From Sphaerochaeta sp. (GTDB lineage Bacteria > Spirochaetota > Spirochaetia > Sphaerochaetales > Sphaerochaetaceae), in NCBI GenBank assembly GCA_016342655.1, contig JAEINL010000009.1, positions 1-64,000 on the forward strand: a stretch of 64,000 nt of DNA, read 5' to 3'. The position numbers were made by a program, and so were the translations under genes. Below, in pieces: positions 18,762 to 27,175 of this stretch; positions within the stretch are counted from its first letter, which is position 1, and the number at the start of each line of letters is the position of its first letter. The notes beneath the pieces were generated by a model that did not search any database, was not told where the DNA came from, and worked only from the letters and a program-made list of their open reading frames with translations.

Positions 18762-19484
18762 ATGAACGATACCAAGAAGAATAAAATATTGCCCAAACCC
18801 CCTTTCTTTGAAACGAGTGTAAAGAACTACATTTATGGGGATGCAGTGTTTGAGTATGCACTCGCTGTTGATAGGGCCGCCCAGAAATATGATATTGATG
18901 CAATCTTTATTGCTCCTTATACCGAAATCAGAAGAATAGTGGAACATACAAAAAGAATTTTTGTGTTCGCTCCCTATATGGATATTCTGAGACCAGGACG
19001 AGGGATTGCTGATGTGTTGCCGGAAGCGATCAAGGAAGCCGGAGCGACTGGAGTGATGTTGAACCACTGTGAAAGACCCATGACCATGTCCCAGATAAAG
19101 GCAACCATCGACAGGGCCAACGAGCTCGGGCTGATAACATTTGCTTGTGCTGACTCTCTTGCTGAGACCAAAGCTATTGCACAGTTCCAGCCAGATATCA
19201 TAAATCCTGAGCCCAATGAGCTTATCGGGACTACCTGCGCAAGTGATATGGGCTATGTAAGGGAGACGCTGAAATTGGTCAAGGATTTGTTTCCTGGAAT
19301 TCTAGTGGAACAGGCTGCGGGCATCACCACAGGAAAGCAGATTTATGATTTCATCATGGCTGGCAATGATGCTGCAGGATCTGCTTCTGGAATTCTCAAT
19401 TCTCCCGATCCTTATGCCTTGCTCGATGAAATGATGTTCAATGTCAGAAAAGCTAAAGACGATTTGGAAAAAAAACAAAAATAA
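18762..19484 (+). CDS. Triose-phosphate-isomerase-like protein (archaeal-type)
   Basis: A 240-residue TIM-fold protein. GATGVMLNHCERPMTMSQI near residue 107 matches the NHSE catalytic region, and INPEPNELIGTTCAS near 149 matches the EPPELIGTG loop of archaeal-type triose-phosphate isomerases. The length suits that group. A second TIM in a sugar operon usually serves a specialised C4 or C3 sugar phosphate, such as the erythrulose-phosphate isomerases of erythritol pathways. That assignment is inference from context. GGAGATGAT precedes the ATG. Confidence 0.72.
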   Translation: MNDTKKNKILPKPPFFETSVKNYIYGDAVFEYALAVDRAAQKYDIDAIFIAPYTEIRRIVEHTKRIFVFAPYMDILRPGRGIADVLPEAIKEAGATGVMLNHCERPMTMSQIKATIDRANELGLITFACADSLAETKAIAQFQPDIINPEPNELIGTTCASDMGYVRETLKLVKDLFPGILVEQAAGITTGKQIYDFIMAGNDAAGSASGILNSPDPYALLDEMMFNVRKAKDDLEKKQK

Positions 19485-19495
19485 TGAGGTGAGAA

Positions 19496-19993
19496 ATGAA
19501 GATAGTCCAAGAACGGCTGACAGTTACTTCAACAGGGATGAGACCTACTTTTCATACGGTTACAGATGATGTAAAGGCTATGGTTGAGCGTTCCGGGGTG
19601 AAGAGTGGACTCTGTGTGGTCTATTCACGCCATACGACCTGTGCCGTGATGATCGATGAGGATTCGTTTGACAAAGCATATACAGGGCTGACTTATCTCC
19701 AACAGGACCTTGTTGATGTACTGGAGAAAGCTATTCCAATGTGCCGAAAGGAAGGGCAGTACATGCATCCAGGGCCTGAACTTACAGTGTTCGCTGCTGA
19801 GCATGGAGAAGACAAGCCAGGGACACTGAATACTGATGCCCATCTCAAATCATCAATTGTCGGTAGGAGTGAAAGTATCCCCATAACTGAGGGAAGTTTG
19901 GAACTGGGAGAGTTTGGTCATATTTACTTTATTGACTTTGACCATACTAGAGCACGTGAAAGACAGGTGATCGTACAGATCATCGGTGAATAA
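19496..19993 (+). CDS. YjbQ/UPF0047 family protein, copy 1
   Basis: A 165-residue protein of the YjbQ family. It carries the conserved VVYSRHTTCAVMIDED region near residue 41, a central YMHP, the NTDAHLKSSIVGRSESIPI block and LELGEFGHIYFIDFDHTRAR near the end. Family members show weak thiamine-phosphate-synthase activity in vitro, and their true role is unclear. It lies 11 bp after the TIM-like gene and is followed by a paralogue, so it belongs to the sugar operon. Confidence 0.82.
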   Translation: MKIVQERLTVTSTGMRPTFHTVTDDVKAMVERSGVKSGLCVVYSRHTTCAVMIDEDSFDKAYTGLTYLQQDLVDVLEKAIPMCRKEGQYMHPGPELTVFAAEHGEDKPGTLNTDAHLKSSIVGRSESIPITEGSLELGEFGHIYFIDFDHTRARERQVIVQIIGE

Positions 19994-20029
19994 GTAAGCA
20001 TAGTAGTTTAGATATGAAGGAGAGAGAAA

Positions 20030-20533
20030 ATGAAAGTTTTGAATGAAAAATTTGAGATGCAATCTGATGGCCTGCACCCTACATTCCATGATGTGACGAA
20101 ACAGGTGAAGGATATGGTAAAGCGCTCAGGAGTAAAGAACGGCAGTTGTGTCGTGTATTCCCACCACACAACCTGCTCGGTGATGACTCAGGAGTGTTCC
20201 CATGACAAGACATACTTTGGCCTTGAATACTTGCAACAGGACCTCTGTAATGTCATGGAGAAATTGATTCCTACTTGTAGAGTCGAGGGCCAATATATGC
20301 ATCCTGGTAAAAAGCATATTGAGTTTGCGATGAGCCTTGGGACAGAAGAGGGTGAATGGACAAGTCTGAACACAGAAGCCCACCTCCGGTCAATATTTTT
20401 TGGTCGTTCTGAGACAATCCTTATTGTAGAAGGAGAATTGCAGTTGGGTGATTTTGGCTTTGTGTATTTTATTGACTGGGATCAGGTCAGGGCAAGAAAA
20501 AGAGTTTGCCAAGTGCAGATAATGGGCGAATAA
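20030..20533 (+). CDS. YjbQ/UPF0047 family protein, copy 2
   Basis: A 167-residue paralogue of the preceding protein. It shares the HTTCSVMTQE region, YMHPG, NTEAHLRSIFFGRSE and a closing LGDFGFVYFIDWDQVRARKR. Visible identity between the two is roughly half, so this is not a recent duplication. Both keep the conserved histidines, which suggests a functional pair or heteromer. GGAGAGAG precedes the ATG. Function is unknown. Confidence 0.82.
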   Translation: MKVLNEKFEMQSDGLHPTFHDVTKQVKDMVKRSGVKNGSCVVYSHHTTCSVMTQECSHDKTYFGLEYLQQDLCNVMEKLIPTCRVEGQYMHPGKKHIEFAMSLGTEEGEWTSLNTEAHLRSIFFGRSETILIVEGELQLGDFGFVYFIDWDQVRARKRVCQVQIMGE

Positions 20534-20689
20534 CATCCTGCTGTATTAATGCCCAGTAACACAGGTTCAGATAGAATACAACGGTATACGTACTACCTAT
20601 GCGTGATCTGCTAGACCATAGATGCCTCCATGGGAATGGATAGGTGTATGTATACCGATTTTTTGACATTGTATGATGAGGAATGTGTA

Positions 20690-21283
20690 ATGAAAACAAG
20701 TTCGTGGGAATATGCAAAAGATGCGTTTGGGATTGAAGCGGATTCCATCAAGACAGCCTTCAACTCCATCAACAGGGATGCCTTCGAAAAGGCCGTTAAT
20801 GTACTTGCAAAAGCTGAAAGGATTGCTGCAAGTGGGTGTGGACATTCTGGTATAGCCTGTCGGCATTTTGCCCATTCAATGTGCTGTATCGAGCTTCCAG
20901 CAAGATTTATTTCTCCATCTGAGGCTGTGCATGGAGCCACAGGTTTTCTCAAGAAGGGCGATGTCATGGTTCTTGCTTCACGAGGAGGCAAAACAAGTGA
21001 ATTACTGCCCATTATGGAAATTTGCAAACAGAAGGGAGTTGCGATTATCAGCATTACTGAGAATATGGAATCACCTTTGGCTCTTGGTGCTGACATCGTG
21101 ATCAAGATGCATGTCGAGCGCGAAGCGGACAAATATAACAGCCAGGGAACAACAAGTTTCATTGTATTGTCTGTCATCTTTGATGCTCTGCAAGTTGCTT
21201 TGCTGGAAGAGACTGATTATAGGGAAGAGCAGTTCGCACTAATCCACCCGGGTGGAGCTGTAGGGGAGAGATTACATTCATAG
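20690..21283 (+). CDS. SIS-domain sugar-phosphate isomerase
   Basis: A 197-residue single SIS-domain protein similar to the N-terminal half of KpsF/GutQ (arabinose-5-phosphate isomerase) but without CBS domains. The phosphate-binding segment IAASGCGHSGIACRHFAHSM is near residue 44, ASRGGKTSELLP follows near 98, and it ends with HPGGAVGERL. ATG 20690 has GAGGAA upstream; an in-frame ATG at 20630 does not. It closes the operon of kinase, TIM-like and YjbQ genes. Confidence 0.8.
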   Translation: MKTSSWEYAKDAFGIEADSIKTAFNSINRDAFEKAVNVLAKAERIAASGCGHSGIACRHFAHSMCCIELPARFISPSEAVHGATGFLKKGDVMVLASRGGKTSELLPIMEICKQKGVAIISITENMESPLALGADIVIKMHVEREADKYNSQGTTSFIVLSVIFDALQVALLEETDYREEQFALIHPGGAVGERLHS

Positions 21284-21307
21284 ATTGGTATATCTGGAAT
21301 AGTGTAG

Positions 21308-21499
21308 AATAGGTGGTGCTTTTTTTACTATGCCTGGCTTCGTTGAACTTTTTTTCCAGGGGATCTTCACTGTCCCTCCAGCCAGTAGGGACACCCTGTC
21401 TAGAGCATGAAAGAGGGCCGTGGTTGTAAGAAAACCAGTCTGGGCCATGTTAGTTAGCTTGTCCAATAGTTCTTGGGCATAGGAGGGGTTGCTCGGCAA
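21308..21499 (-). pseudogene. C-terminal relic of the SF2 helicase found at 36023-37627
   Basis: The minus-strand frame reads SYAQELLDKLTNMAQTGFL and continues to a lysine-rich tail. It aligns by eye with the C-terminal region of the intact helicase (YAQEVLDKLTNRDQHDLLET). Only about 60 residues remain, with no helicase motifs. It abuts repeat R2 copy A. A third related piece lies at 34187-34345. Confidence 0.55.
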
Positions 21500-21524
21500 T
21501 TTCCTCTAGCGATTGTGTGGATAT

Positions 21525-21950
21525 CGCCCAAGACAGAAAAACCTCCCTAAGGAGGCTTATGAAACTATATAGAAGACTTTAAAGAAAGTCGGGATTGAAC
21601 AAAAACGGGCTAGTGCCCTCATTCCTAGGTATGTGCTCTGGATGGAAGCCTTGTACCCACAGATGCGGGAGAAACGACAGAGTCTGTTCCTATTTCCCGA
21701 TCTGGTACAAAGGTCCTGTCTTTCAGAACCATTCCCAAACAAACCCTTGGAAGGAAGAGGCCTATCGGAGGAAGCATTCCATCCGCTCTTTGGTCTGTTG
21801 CGTTGATTTAACCCCAAATACATGAAGAAAGTATGCAAGAGATATGAAATAAGGGTGAATTATTGCTGACCATAGGATGCAGGTACTAATCCTCCCAATT
21901 TATTTCTACTTTTTGGGTCAATAAATTTCTACTATTCCTCCCAAAGAACA
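21525..21950 (+). repeat. Dispersed repeat R2, copy A
   Basis: The unit begins with CCCAAGACAGAAAAACCTCC, which includes a CCTCC/GGAGG hairpin that would act as a terminator on the minus strand (GGGAGGTTTTT). A 77-codon stop-free frame follows at 21573-21806, ending in LFGLLR. After that come AT-rich sequence and a CTCCCAATT...TTTTTGGGTCA motif that recurs in copy C. Other copies are at 32214, 34422 and 60796/62454. No named family was recognised. Confidence 0.7.
21573..21806 (+). pseudogene. R2-encoded 77-codon frame, unknown protein, no start codon
   Basis: The frame reads KKVGIEQKRASALIPRYV and then WMEALYPQMREKRQSLFL, and ends PLFGLLR. Copy B keeps the same 77-codon length with several synonymous differences, which argues for past protein-level selection. 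There is no start in frame. An ATG with a perfect AAGGAGG site lies 14 bases upstream (21559) in the -1 register. The family is not recognised. Confidence 0.5.
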
Positions 21951-22079
21951 CGTACCTTCTGTAATCTACTCTCTCCCCTTGAGAAAAAATCATGCTTTGA
22001 AAGTACTGAGAGAGAGCTGAATTGCCCTGCCAGAATGGTAAGGGAACAGGTATTTCTCAAGAGGCTTTGATAATTTCAC

Positions 22080-22108
22080 TTGACAGGAGAGGATATTGAA
22101 CTAATAAT
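22080..22108 (+). promoter_or_regulatory. Promoter of the alpha-glucoside operon
   Basis: TTGACA at 22080-22085 is followed after about 16-17 bp by TAATAAT. A LacI-type palindrome begins immediately downstream, where transcription would start. The first gene's ATG is at 22138. Confidence 0.65.
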
Positions 22109-22126
22109 TACTTAAACGCATAAGTA
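22109..22126. promoter_or_regulatory. LacI-type operator 1
   Basis: TACTTAAACGCATAAGTA, an inverted repeat TACTTA/TAAGTA around a central AACG. An identical 18-mer lies before the lacI gene at 25976-25993. Position just after the -10 box suggests classical repression. Confidence 0.75.
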
Positions 22127-22137
22127 GAGGGTAATCG

Positions 22138-23913
22138 ATGATTTCCACAGGTAATGAATATATAGCGATTCCAGAAATTAGACCAAATTCTGATGTGCTC
22201 AGCATCAATGTCCTTTCGATGGGACAGAGGGGTATGATTGAATTCAGAGGAGGAAATAAGCCTTTTTTGTCCCTTGGTCTCCTTATTGATGGGAACAAGG
22301 TCATCCTCTCTGAACGAAACCAGGACCGCTATTGGATTCCTGTATTTGGCTCAGAGAATGAAACCCATGAGGTCCGTTCGATAATCCTTGCACCAAGAGA
22401 CCAAAAAGGTTTCGTACAGAGAGTCTCTGTACGGAATAATGGAGAGAAAGCACTCTCTGTTGCCCTTCAGCTGGATGGCTCTATTGGAGAGATCCTCCAT
22501 ACGGTCAATGAAAGCAAACGTTTTGAGGGAAGTTTGCATGCCTATAGGACAGCCTGGTCTGAGTGCCCCTGCTTTGATATCCGCTCGGGTTTTCCTGTCC
22601 TGGCTATTGCCCCGATCTGCTCTGGTCCCAGTACATGGACATATACAGAGGGAAAAGCAATAACGTTTTCCATGCACGCCTCCTTCGCTGTCGAAGCAGG
22701 AGCAGAACAGAGCTTTTCAATTTACTGGGGAGTAGGATATGAGGAAGTCTCTGCGGTTACGATGGCCCGGGAGTTGTCGAGACAGGGTTTTGATGCTCTT
22801 CTCTCTGGGACTCGTTCGTATCTCGATTCAATCATCAGAACAAGTGGTGATGATCGGCTAGACAAGTGCCTGTTCAGGAATCTTATCTTTTCCATCTACT
22901 ATGCAACAGGAAAGACCATTGATACCGAGGAGCTGGTACTTGTTACCAGTAGAAGCCCCCGCTACTATGTCTCTGCTGCCTATTGGGATAGGGATGCCTT
23001 GCTCTGGTCCTTTCCTGCAATCCTTGAGGTTGACGAACAGCTTGCCAGAGAGATGCTCTTCTATGTTTCGACTAGGCAGAAAAAAAATGTCGGTATCCAT
23101 AGCAGGTATATCGATGGTACGATCCTCGAACCGGGTTTTGAACTCGATGAACTCTGTGCCCCCATTCTCGCCATCGAAGCGTATCGGATCAAAACAGGAG
23201 AGCCTATCCTCGATGATGGCGACATCATCTCCCTGATCGAAAGAATCATACAGAAATTGCTTGCTGTAGAGACGGAAATTGGCCTCTACGAGACCTTCCT
23301 CCAACCAACTGACGACATGCATGTCTATCCCTTGCTAACCTATGATAATGCACTGGTGTACTCTGTCTTTTCCATTCTTACCACCTGGGACTGGAAGGGA
23401 AAGAAAGCCCTTTGGCAACAGAAAAGAGAACACGTGAAACAGGCAATCGAAACCTATCAGGTGAAGGACCATGAGGGTAAGAAGCAATATGTATGGTCTG
23501 TCGATCTTCAAGGGAACTATGATATCTATGATGAACCACCAGGAAGCCTGTTGTTGCTACCTTTGTTTGGCATTGCTTCCCCTGCAGATGAGACGTATAT
23601 GCATACAGTCTCCAAGATAACTGATCCAGCGTACAAATATTCATTTGCTGGAACAAAGTACTCAGCGATCGGGTGTCCGCATGCACCCCATCCTTGGATA
23701 TTGAGTCTGGCGAACAGTGTCAGGGTCTCACATGACGAAGATGCTCTGGAAAAGCTTCTTTCTGCACCAATGGACCATGGCATCGCCTGTGAAAGCATTG
23801 ATGAACATACGGGATATTCGAAAACAGGAGAGGCCTTTGCCACTTGTGCCGGGTATCTTTCCTATGTCCTCATCGGGGAGTTGAAAAAACGTGATACATG
23901 GAAAACGCATTAA
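22138..23913 (+). CDS. Six-hairpin glycosidase superfamily enzyme, family unresolved
   Basis: A 591-residue protein with an N-terminal beta-rich region (about 1-220) and a C-terminal (alpha/alpha)6-type catalytic region. Recognisable segments include SAAYWDRDALLWSFP near residue 280, EPGFELDELCAPILAIEAYR near 328 and IYDEPPGSLLLLP near 462, all typical of GH15/GH63/GH125-like barrels. No signal peptide is visible, so it acts in the cytoplasm on imported oligosaccharides. Its place with GH65 and GH31 genes suggests alpha-glucosides. GH125-like exo-mannosidase is an alternative. Confidence 0.65.
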   Translation: MISTGNEYIAIPEIRPNSDVLSINVLSMGQRGMIEFRGGNKPFLSLGLLIDGNKVILSERNQDRYWIPVFGSENETHEVRSIILAPRDQKGFVQRVSVRNNGEKALSVALQLDGSIGEILHTVNESKRFEGSLHAYRTAWSECPCFDIRSGFPVLAIAPICSGPSTWTYTEGKAITFSMHASFAVEAGAEQSFSIYWGVGYEEVSAVTMARELSRQGFDALLSGTRSYLDSIIRTSGDDRLDKCLFRNLIFSIYYATGKTIDTEELVLVTSRSPRYYVSAAYWDRDALLWSFPAILEVDEQLAREMLFYVSTRQKKNVGIHSRYIDGTILEPGFELDELCAPILAIEAYRIKTGEPILDDGDIISLIERIIQKLLAVETEIGLYETFLQPTDDMHVYPLLTYDNALVYSVFSILTTWDWKGKKALWQQKREHVKQAIETYQVKDHEGKKQYVWSVDLQGNYDIYDEPPGSLLLLPLFGIASPADETYMHTVSKITDPAYKYSFAGTKYSAIGCPHAPHPWILSLANSVRVSHDEDALEKLLSAPMDHGIACESIDEHTGYSKTGEAFATCAGYLSYVLIGELKKRDTWKTH

Positions 23914-25960
23914 ATATTCACCTTGGGAATTACAATCTGAGATTACCGGCAGCAACGAGGTATTCTGCCAAAGCATTTTCTTTCAGGGGAATGGAAGGTT
24001 TGGACTCAGGGCGGTTCTTCCTGGGGATACCTATACACGCACCAACCATGGTGTCTACAAGGCTGGTTGCTTTGAATATATCAAGGCAGGCATTACCGAT
24101 ATGGTCAACTTGCCCGATCCCTTCAAGATGGACATCATCATTGGGGGTCAGACTTTTTCCCATACAGCATGTCTGCAAACCTTGGATATGAAAAGGGGAG
24201 TGCTGAGAAGGGAGTGGACGTTCGAAGGGGTGAAATGCATCTACGAACGGGTAATTTCCTTTTCGAGGCCAGATCTGGTTGCCCATCGCCTAGAGGTGCA
24301 CGCGAAAGAACCCCAGTCTCTTCTGGTTCTCGATTACATTGATGGAGATGTCGAGAATCTTCCCATCAATGATGACCAGACTGTGAATAATGACGAGAGT
24401 ATCAAGCTGCTCAAGGACTATCAGAGTTCCTTTGCCAAGGGTGTGCAGCAGGTCAAGTTCCAAACCCTTCATAGCACCTGTTCGCTGAAATACTGCAAGA
24501 CCTTCGCTTCCTCTGGCAAGGGTAGGCAGACAGGATCGGGAATGCGTTATGAAGAGAGGCTTGATGCAGGATCAGTCTTTTTCTGCGAGGCTGTTGCCAG
24601 CTTGGATGGAATGGATGTGACAGGCTATGACTTCTCCACTGTTGCAATGCAGGCAGCATCTGACCTTTCTCAGTTTTGGGACCACCAGGACATCAGACTC
24701 GAAGGACCTGTCGAAGATCAATGTGCCATACGGTATGCACTTTTTATGATGAAACAGAATGCTCCGGAACCGGGGCTTTCGATCGGGGCGAGGGGGCTTT
24801 CCCACAGCCGATACAAAGGCTGTTATTTCTGGGATACTGAAGTATTCATACTTCCCTATTATCTCTATACCCAACCTGATATTGCAAAGAATATCATTCA
24901 GTACAGAGTCAAGACTTTGGGTAGTGCAAAGGCGTATGCGAAGTCCTTGAATCTTGAGGGGGCCCGGTATCCCTGGATGAGTTCACTTGATGGGTCAGAA
25001 CAGTGTGAATCCTGGGATACCGGCAAATGCGAAGTGCATGTTACCGCCGATATAACCTGGGCTATGGACCAGTATGTTCGAGCCACTGAGGATAGGGAGA
25101 TGGAGAAAGAGTCTCTTGCAGAAATTTATCTAGAGACTGCTAGGTTCTGGGTTTCCCGGTTCACGTATTTGCAGATAAGCGGGGAATATGAGATGCTTTT
25201 TGTGAAGGGCCCGGATGAATATGCCGGAGTCACCAAGAACAACACCTTCACCACCATGATGGCCTTGCATACTCTCAAGCTTGCCTTGGAGGCTGCAGAC
25301 AGAGGGGATGTGGAATTACAGCAAGGAGAACGGGAGACCTTTTTAGCTATCCTCAAGACTGCAAGAATTCCCTATAGCGATGAACTGGGCACCTATCTGG
25401 AAGATGACCTTTTTGAACATCTGGAGGCTTTTGATCTCAAGGCACATAAATTGCAAGGAAAACCCTTGTACCACACTATCTGTTTTGACAGGCTTCAACG
25501 GTACAAGGTCATCAAGCAACCAGATGTCATTCTCCTGTACCTGCTTCTTCCCAAGCTGTTTAGCAGAGAGGAATCACTCAATGCCTGGAATCTTTACGAA
25601 CCGCTTACCTCTCATGATTCGACGCTCAGCTGGGGAATGCATGCTCTCGCTGCCTTTAGGTTGGGCCTTAGGAAAGAAGGTGAGGCTTATTTCTCAAAGG
25701 CAATGTTCCTCGACCTTGAGGAGCTGATGGGAAACACCACTGGTGAAGGGTTGCACATAGGTGCGATGGGGGCTTTCCTTCAGGCTTTGCTTTTCGGAGT
25801 AGTCGGGATTTCTTTTGATGAATCGGTTTCTGTCAACCCCTCGTTGCCTGCCACTTGGGAAAGCGTAACGTTTGAAATTGCATGGAAAAGAGAGCGTTAT
25901 CTCGTTCAGTGTACTAAGAAAGGTGGAAGTGTAGAAAAGATTTTGTTGACAAATCGGTAA
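23891..25960 (+). CDS. GH65 family disaccharide phosphorylase
   Basis: A 689-residue protein of glycoside hydrolase family 65, which reversibly phosphorolyses alpha-glucosides such as maltose, kojibiose, nigerose or trehalose. The catalytic acid glutamate is in VKGPDEYAGVTKNN near residue 441, and SHSRYKGCYFWDTEVFILPY near residue 302 forms the substrate and phosphate site. The start is GTG 23891, inside the preceding gene, with GGGGAG upstream; the 23-bp overlap indicates translational coupling. The particular linkage cannot be read by eye. Confidence 0.85.
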   Translation: MIHGKRIKYSPWELQSEITGSNEVFCQSIFFQGNGRFGLRAVLPGDTYTRTNHGVYKAGCFEYIKAGITDMVNLPDPFKMDIIIGGQTFSHTACLQTLDMKRGVLRREWTFEGVKCIYERVISFSRPDLVAHRLEVHAKEPQSLLVLDYIDGDVENLPINDDQTVNNDESIKLLKDYQSSFAKGVQQVKFQTLHSTCSLKYCKTFASSGKGRQTGSGMRYEERLDAGSVFFCEAVASLDGMDVTGYDFSTVAMQAASDLSQFWDHQDIRLEGPVEDQCAIRYALFMMKQNAPEPGLSIGARGLSHSRYKGCYFWDTEVFILPYYLYTQPDIAKNIIQYRVKTLGSAKAYAKSLNLEGARYPWMSSLDGSEQCESWDTGKCEVHVTADITWAMDQYVRATEDREMEKESLAEIYLETARFWVSRFTYLQISGEYEMLFVKGPDEYAGVTKNNTFTTMMALHTLKLALEAADRGDVELQQGERETFLAILKTARIPYSDELGTYLEDDLFEHLEAFDLKAHKLQGKPLYHTICFDRLQRYKVIKQPDVILLYLLLPKLFSREESLNAWNLYEPLTSHDSTLSWGMHALAAFRLGLRKEGEAYFSKAMFLDLEELMGNTTGEGLHIGAMGAFLQALLFGVVGISFDESVSVNPSLPATWESVTFEIAWKRERYLVQCTKKGGSVEKILLTNR

Positions 25961-25975
25961 ATGAGTTCAATACTT

Positions 25976-25993
25976 TACTTAAACGCATAAGTA
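25976..25993. promoter_or_regulatory. LacI-type operator 2, before lacI
   Basis: Identical in all 18 bases to the operator at 22109-22126. It lies 11 bp before the lacI ATG, with TTGACA at 25946-25951 upstream and a weak -10. This implies autoregulation and co-regulation of the operon. Confidence 0.75.
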
Positions 25994-26004
25994 AGAGGCA
26001 GTAC

Positions 26005-27033
26005 ATGGCAATGAAACGGACCAACATGAAGGACATAGCAAAGAAAGCAGGGGTTTCTACTGCAACTGTCTCCTATATTATCAACAAACGCACCGATCAG
26101 GTCATTACTCCACAAACCATCCAGAAAGTGGAGGATGCCATCCAGCGGTTGGGCTATGTACCAAATCTGGGAGCAAGGGCCTTGGCTTCAAAGCATACCA
26201 AGCTCTTAGGTCTTTTGATTCCACAGACAGAAGAGAAAAAGAAACTCATGTTCTCCAATTCCTTTTATGGGGAGTTCCTCTCGAGCTTTGAATATGAAGC
26301 CAGGAAACGTGGATATAATATCCTCATCAGTGGTACTGATGTCGATGAAAGCTATTTTGATATAGCTAGGAAACGAAGTCTTGATGGCATTGTCATCGTT
26401 GGTGTTGAGGATGAAGCGGATATCGTGGGTCTAAAGAAAAACGGAATTCACACGGTGCTTGTTGATTCCTACGGTATGGATAAAGAGTTGAGTTCAGTAA
26501 CCATTGATGATAGAAACGGGGGATTTATTGCTACTGAGCATCTCATCTCAATGGGCCATCGGACCATTGGTTTGGCAACTGGCTATCTAACCAAGGAAGG
26601 GGTAAATACGGAGCGGCTGAAGGGGTATGAAGATGCGTTGGCCAAGTATGGGATTGAATTAGACGGAAAATATGTCTATTCCGGTACTGTTTCTTACGAA
26701 TATGGTTTTGAGTTGGGTTTGGAACTGGCTCAAATGCAAGATCCACCAAGTGCGATTTTCGCTACTGCTGATATCCTCGCTTTCGGGCTTATCAAGGGAT
26801 TGAAACAGGGTGGGCTAATGGTCCCCGATGATATTTCCTTGGTTGGATTCGACGATGGGTTCCTTGCAAGCAATACCGATCCAGCATTGAGTACTGTGCG
26901 CCAGGATGTAGATAACAAGGCAAAAATTGCTGCTCGACTGGTGATTGATATGATAGAAAATCAGGAAGACCGTTCGAACATTGTGTTGCCTGTTTCCTTG
27001 GTGGAGAGGGATTCTGTCAGAAAAATTGGGTGA
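26005..27033 (+). CDS. LacI family transcriptional regulator
   Basis: A 342-residue repressor. The N-terminal HTH with hinge reads MKDIAKKAGVSTATVSYII (about residues 8-26). It is followed by a periplasmic-binding-protein-like effector domain, ending in SLVGFDDGFLASNTDPALST and TVRQD. It probably binds the two identical TACTTAAACGCATAAGTA sites and controls the flanking glycosidases, the importer and itself, with an alpha-glucoside or its phosphate as inducer. Confidence 0.9.
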   Translation: MAMKRTNMKDIAKKAGVSTATVSYIINKRTDQVITPQTIQKVEDAIQRLGYVPNLGARALASKHTKLLGLLIPQTEEKKKLMFSNSFYGEFLSSFEYEARKRGYNILISGTDVDESYFDIARKRSLDGIVIVGVEDEADIVGLKKNGIHTVLVDSYGMDKELSSVTIDDRNGGFIATEHLISMGHRTIGLATGYLTKEGVNTERLKGYEDALAKYGIELDGKYVYSGTVSYEYGFELGLELAQMQDPPSAIFATADILAFGLIKGLKQGGLMVPDDISLVGFDDGFLASNTDPALSTVRQDVDNKAKIAARLVIDMIENQEDRSNIVLPVSLVERDSVRKIG

Positions 27034-27043
27034 TAATTGATGA

Positions 27044-27067
27044 TCCGAAGCCGTTCGGGGCTTCGGA
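27044..27067 (+). terminator. Hairpin after lacI
   Basis: Perfect 9-bp arms TCCGAAGCC/GGCTTCGGA with a 6-base loop lie 11 bp after the lacI stop. No T-run follows, so termination may be weak or partial. Confidence 0.5.
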
Positions 27068-27175
27068 CCATCGAAGTGATTCATAGTGGTGTATCACTGC
27101 AAAATCAATTGTAGTGAGTTCAAAGCAGTTTGTACAGACAGGAAATGGAATGTCTGTACTAGGAGGTTTGTTGTG

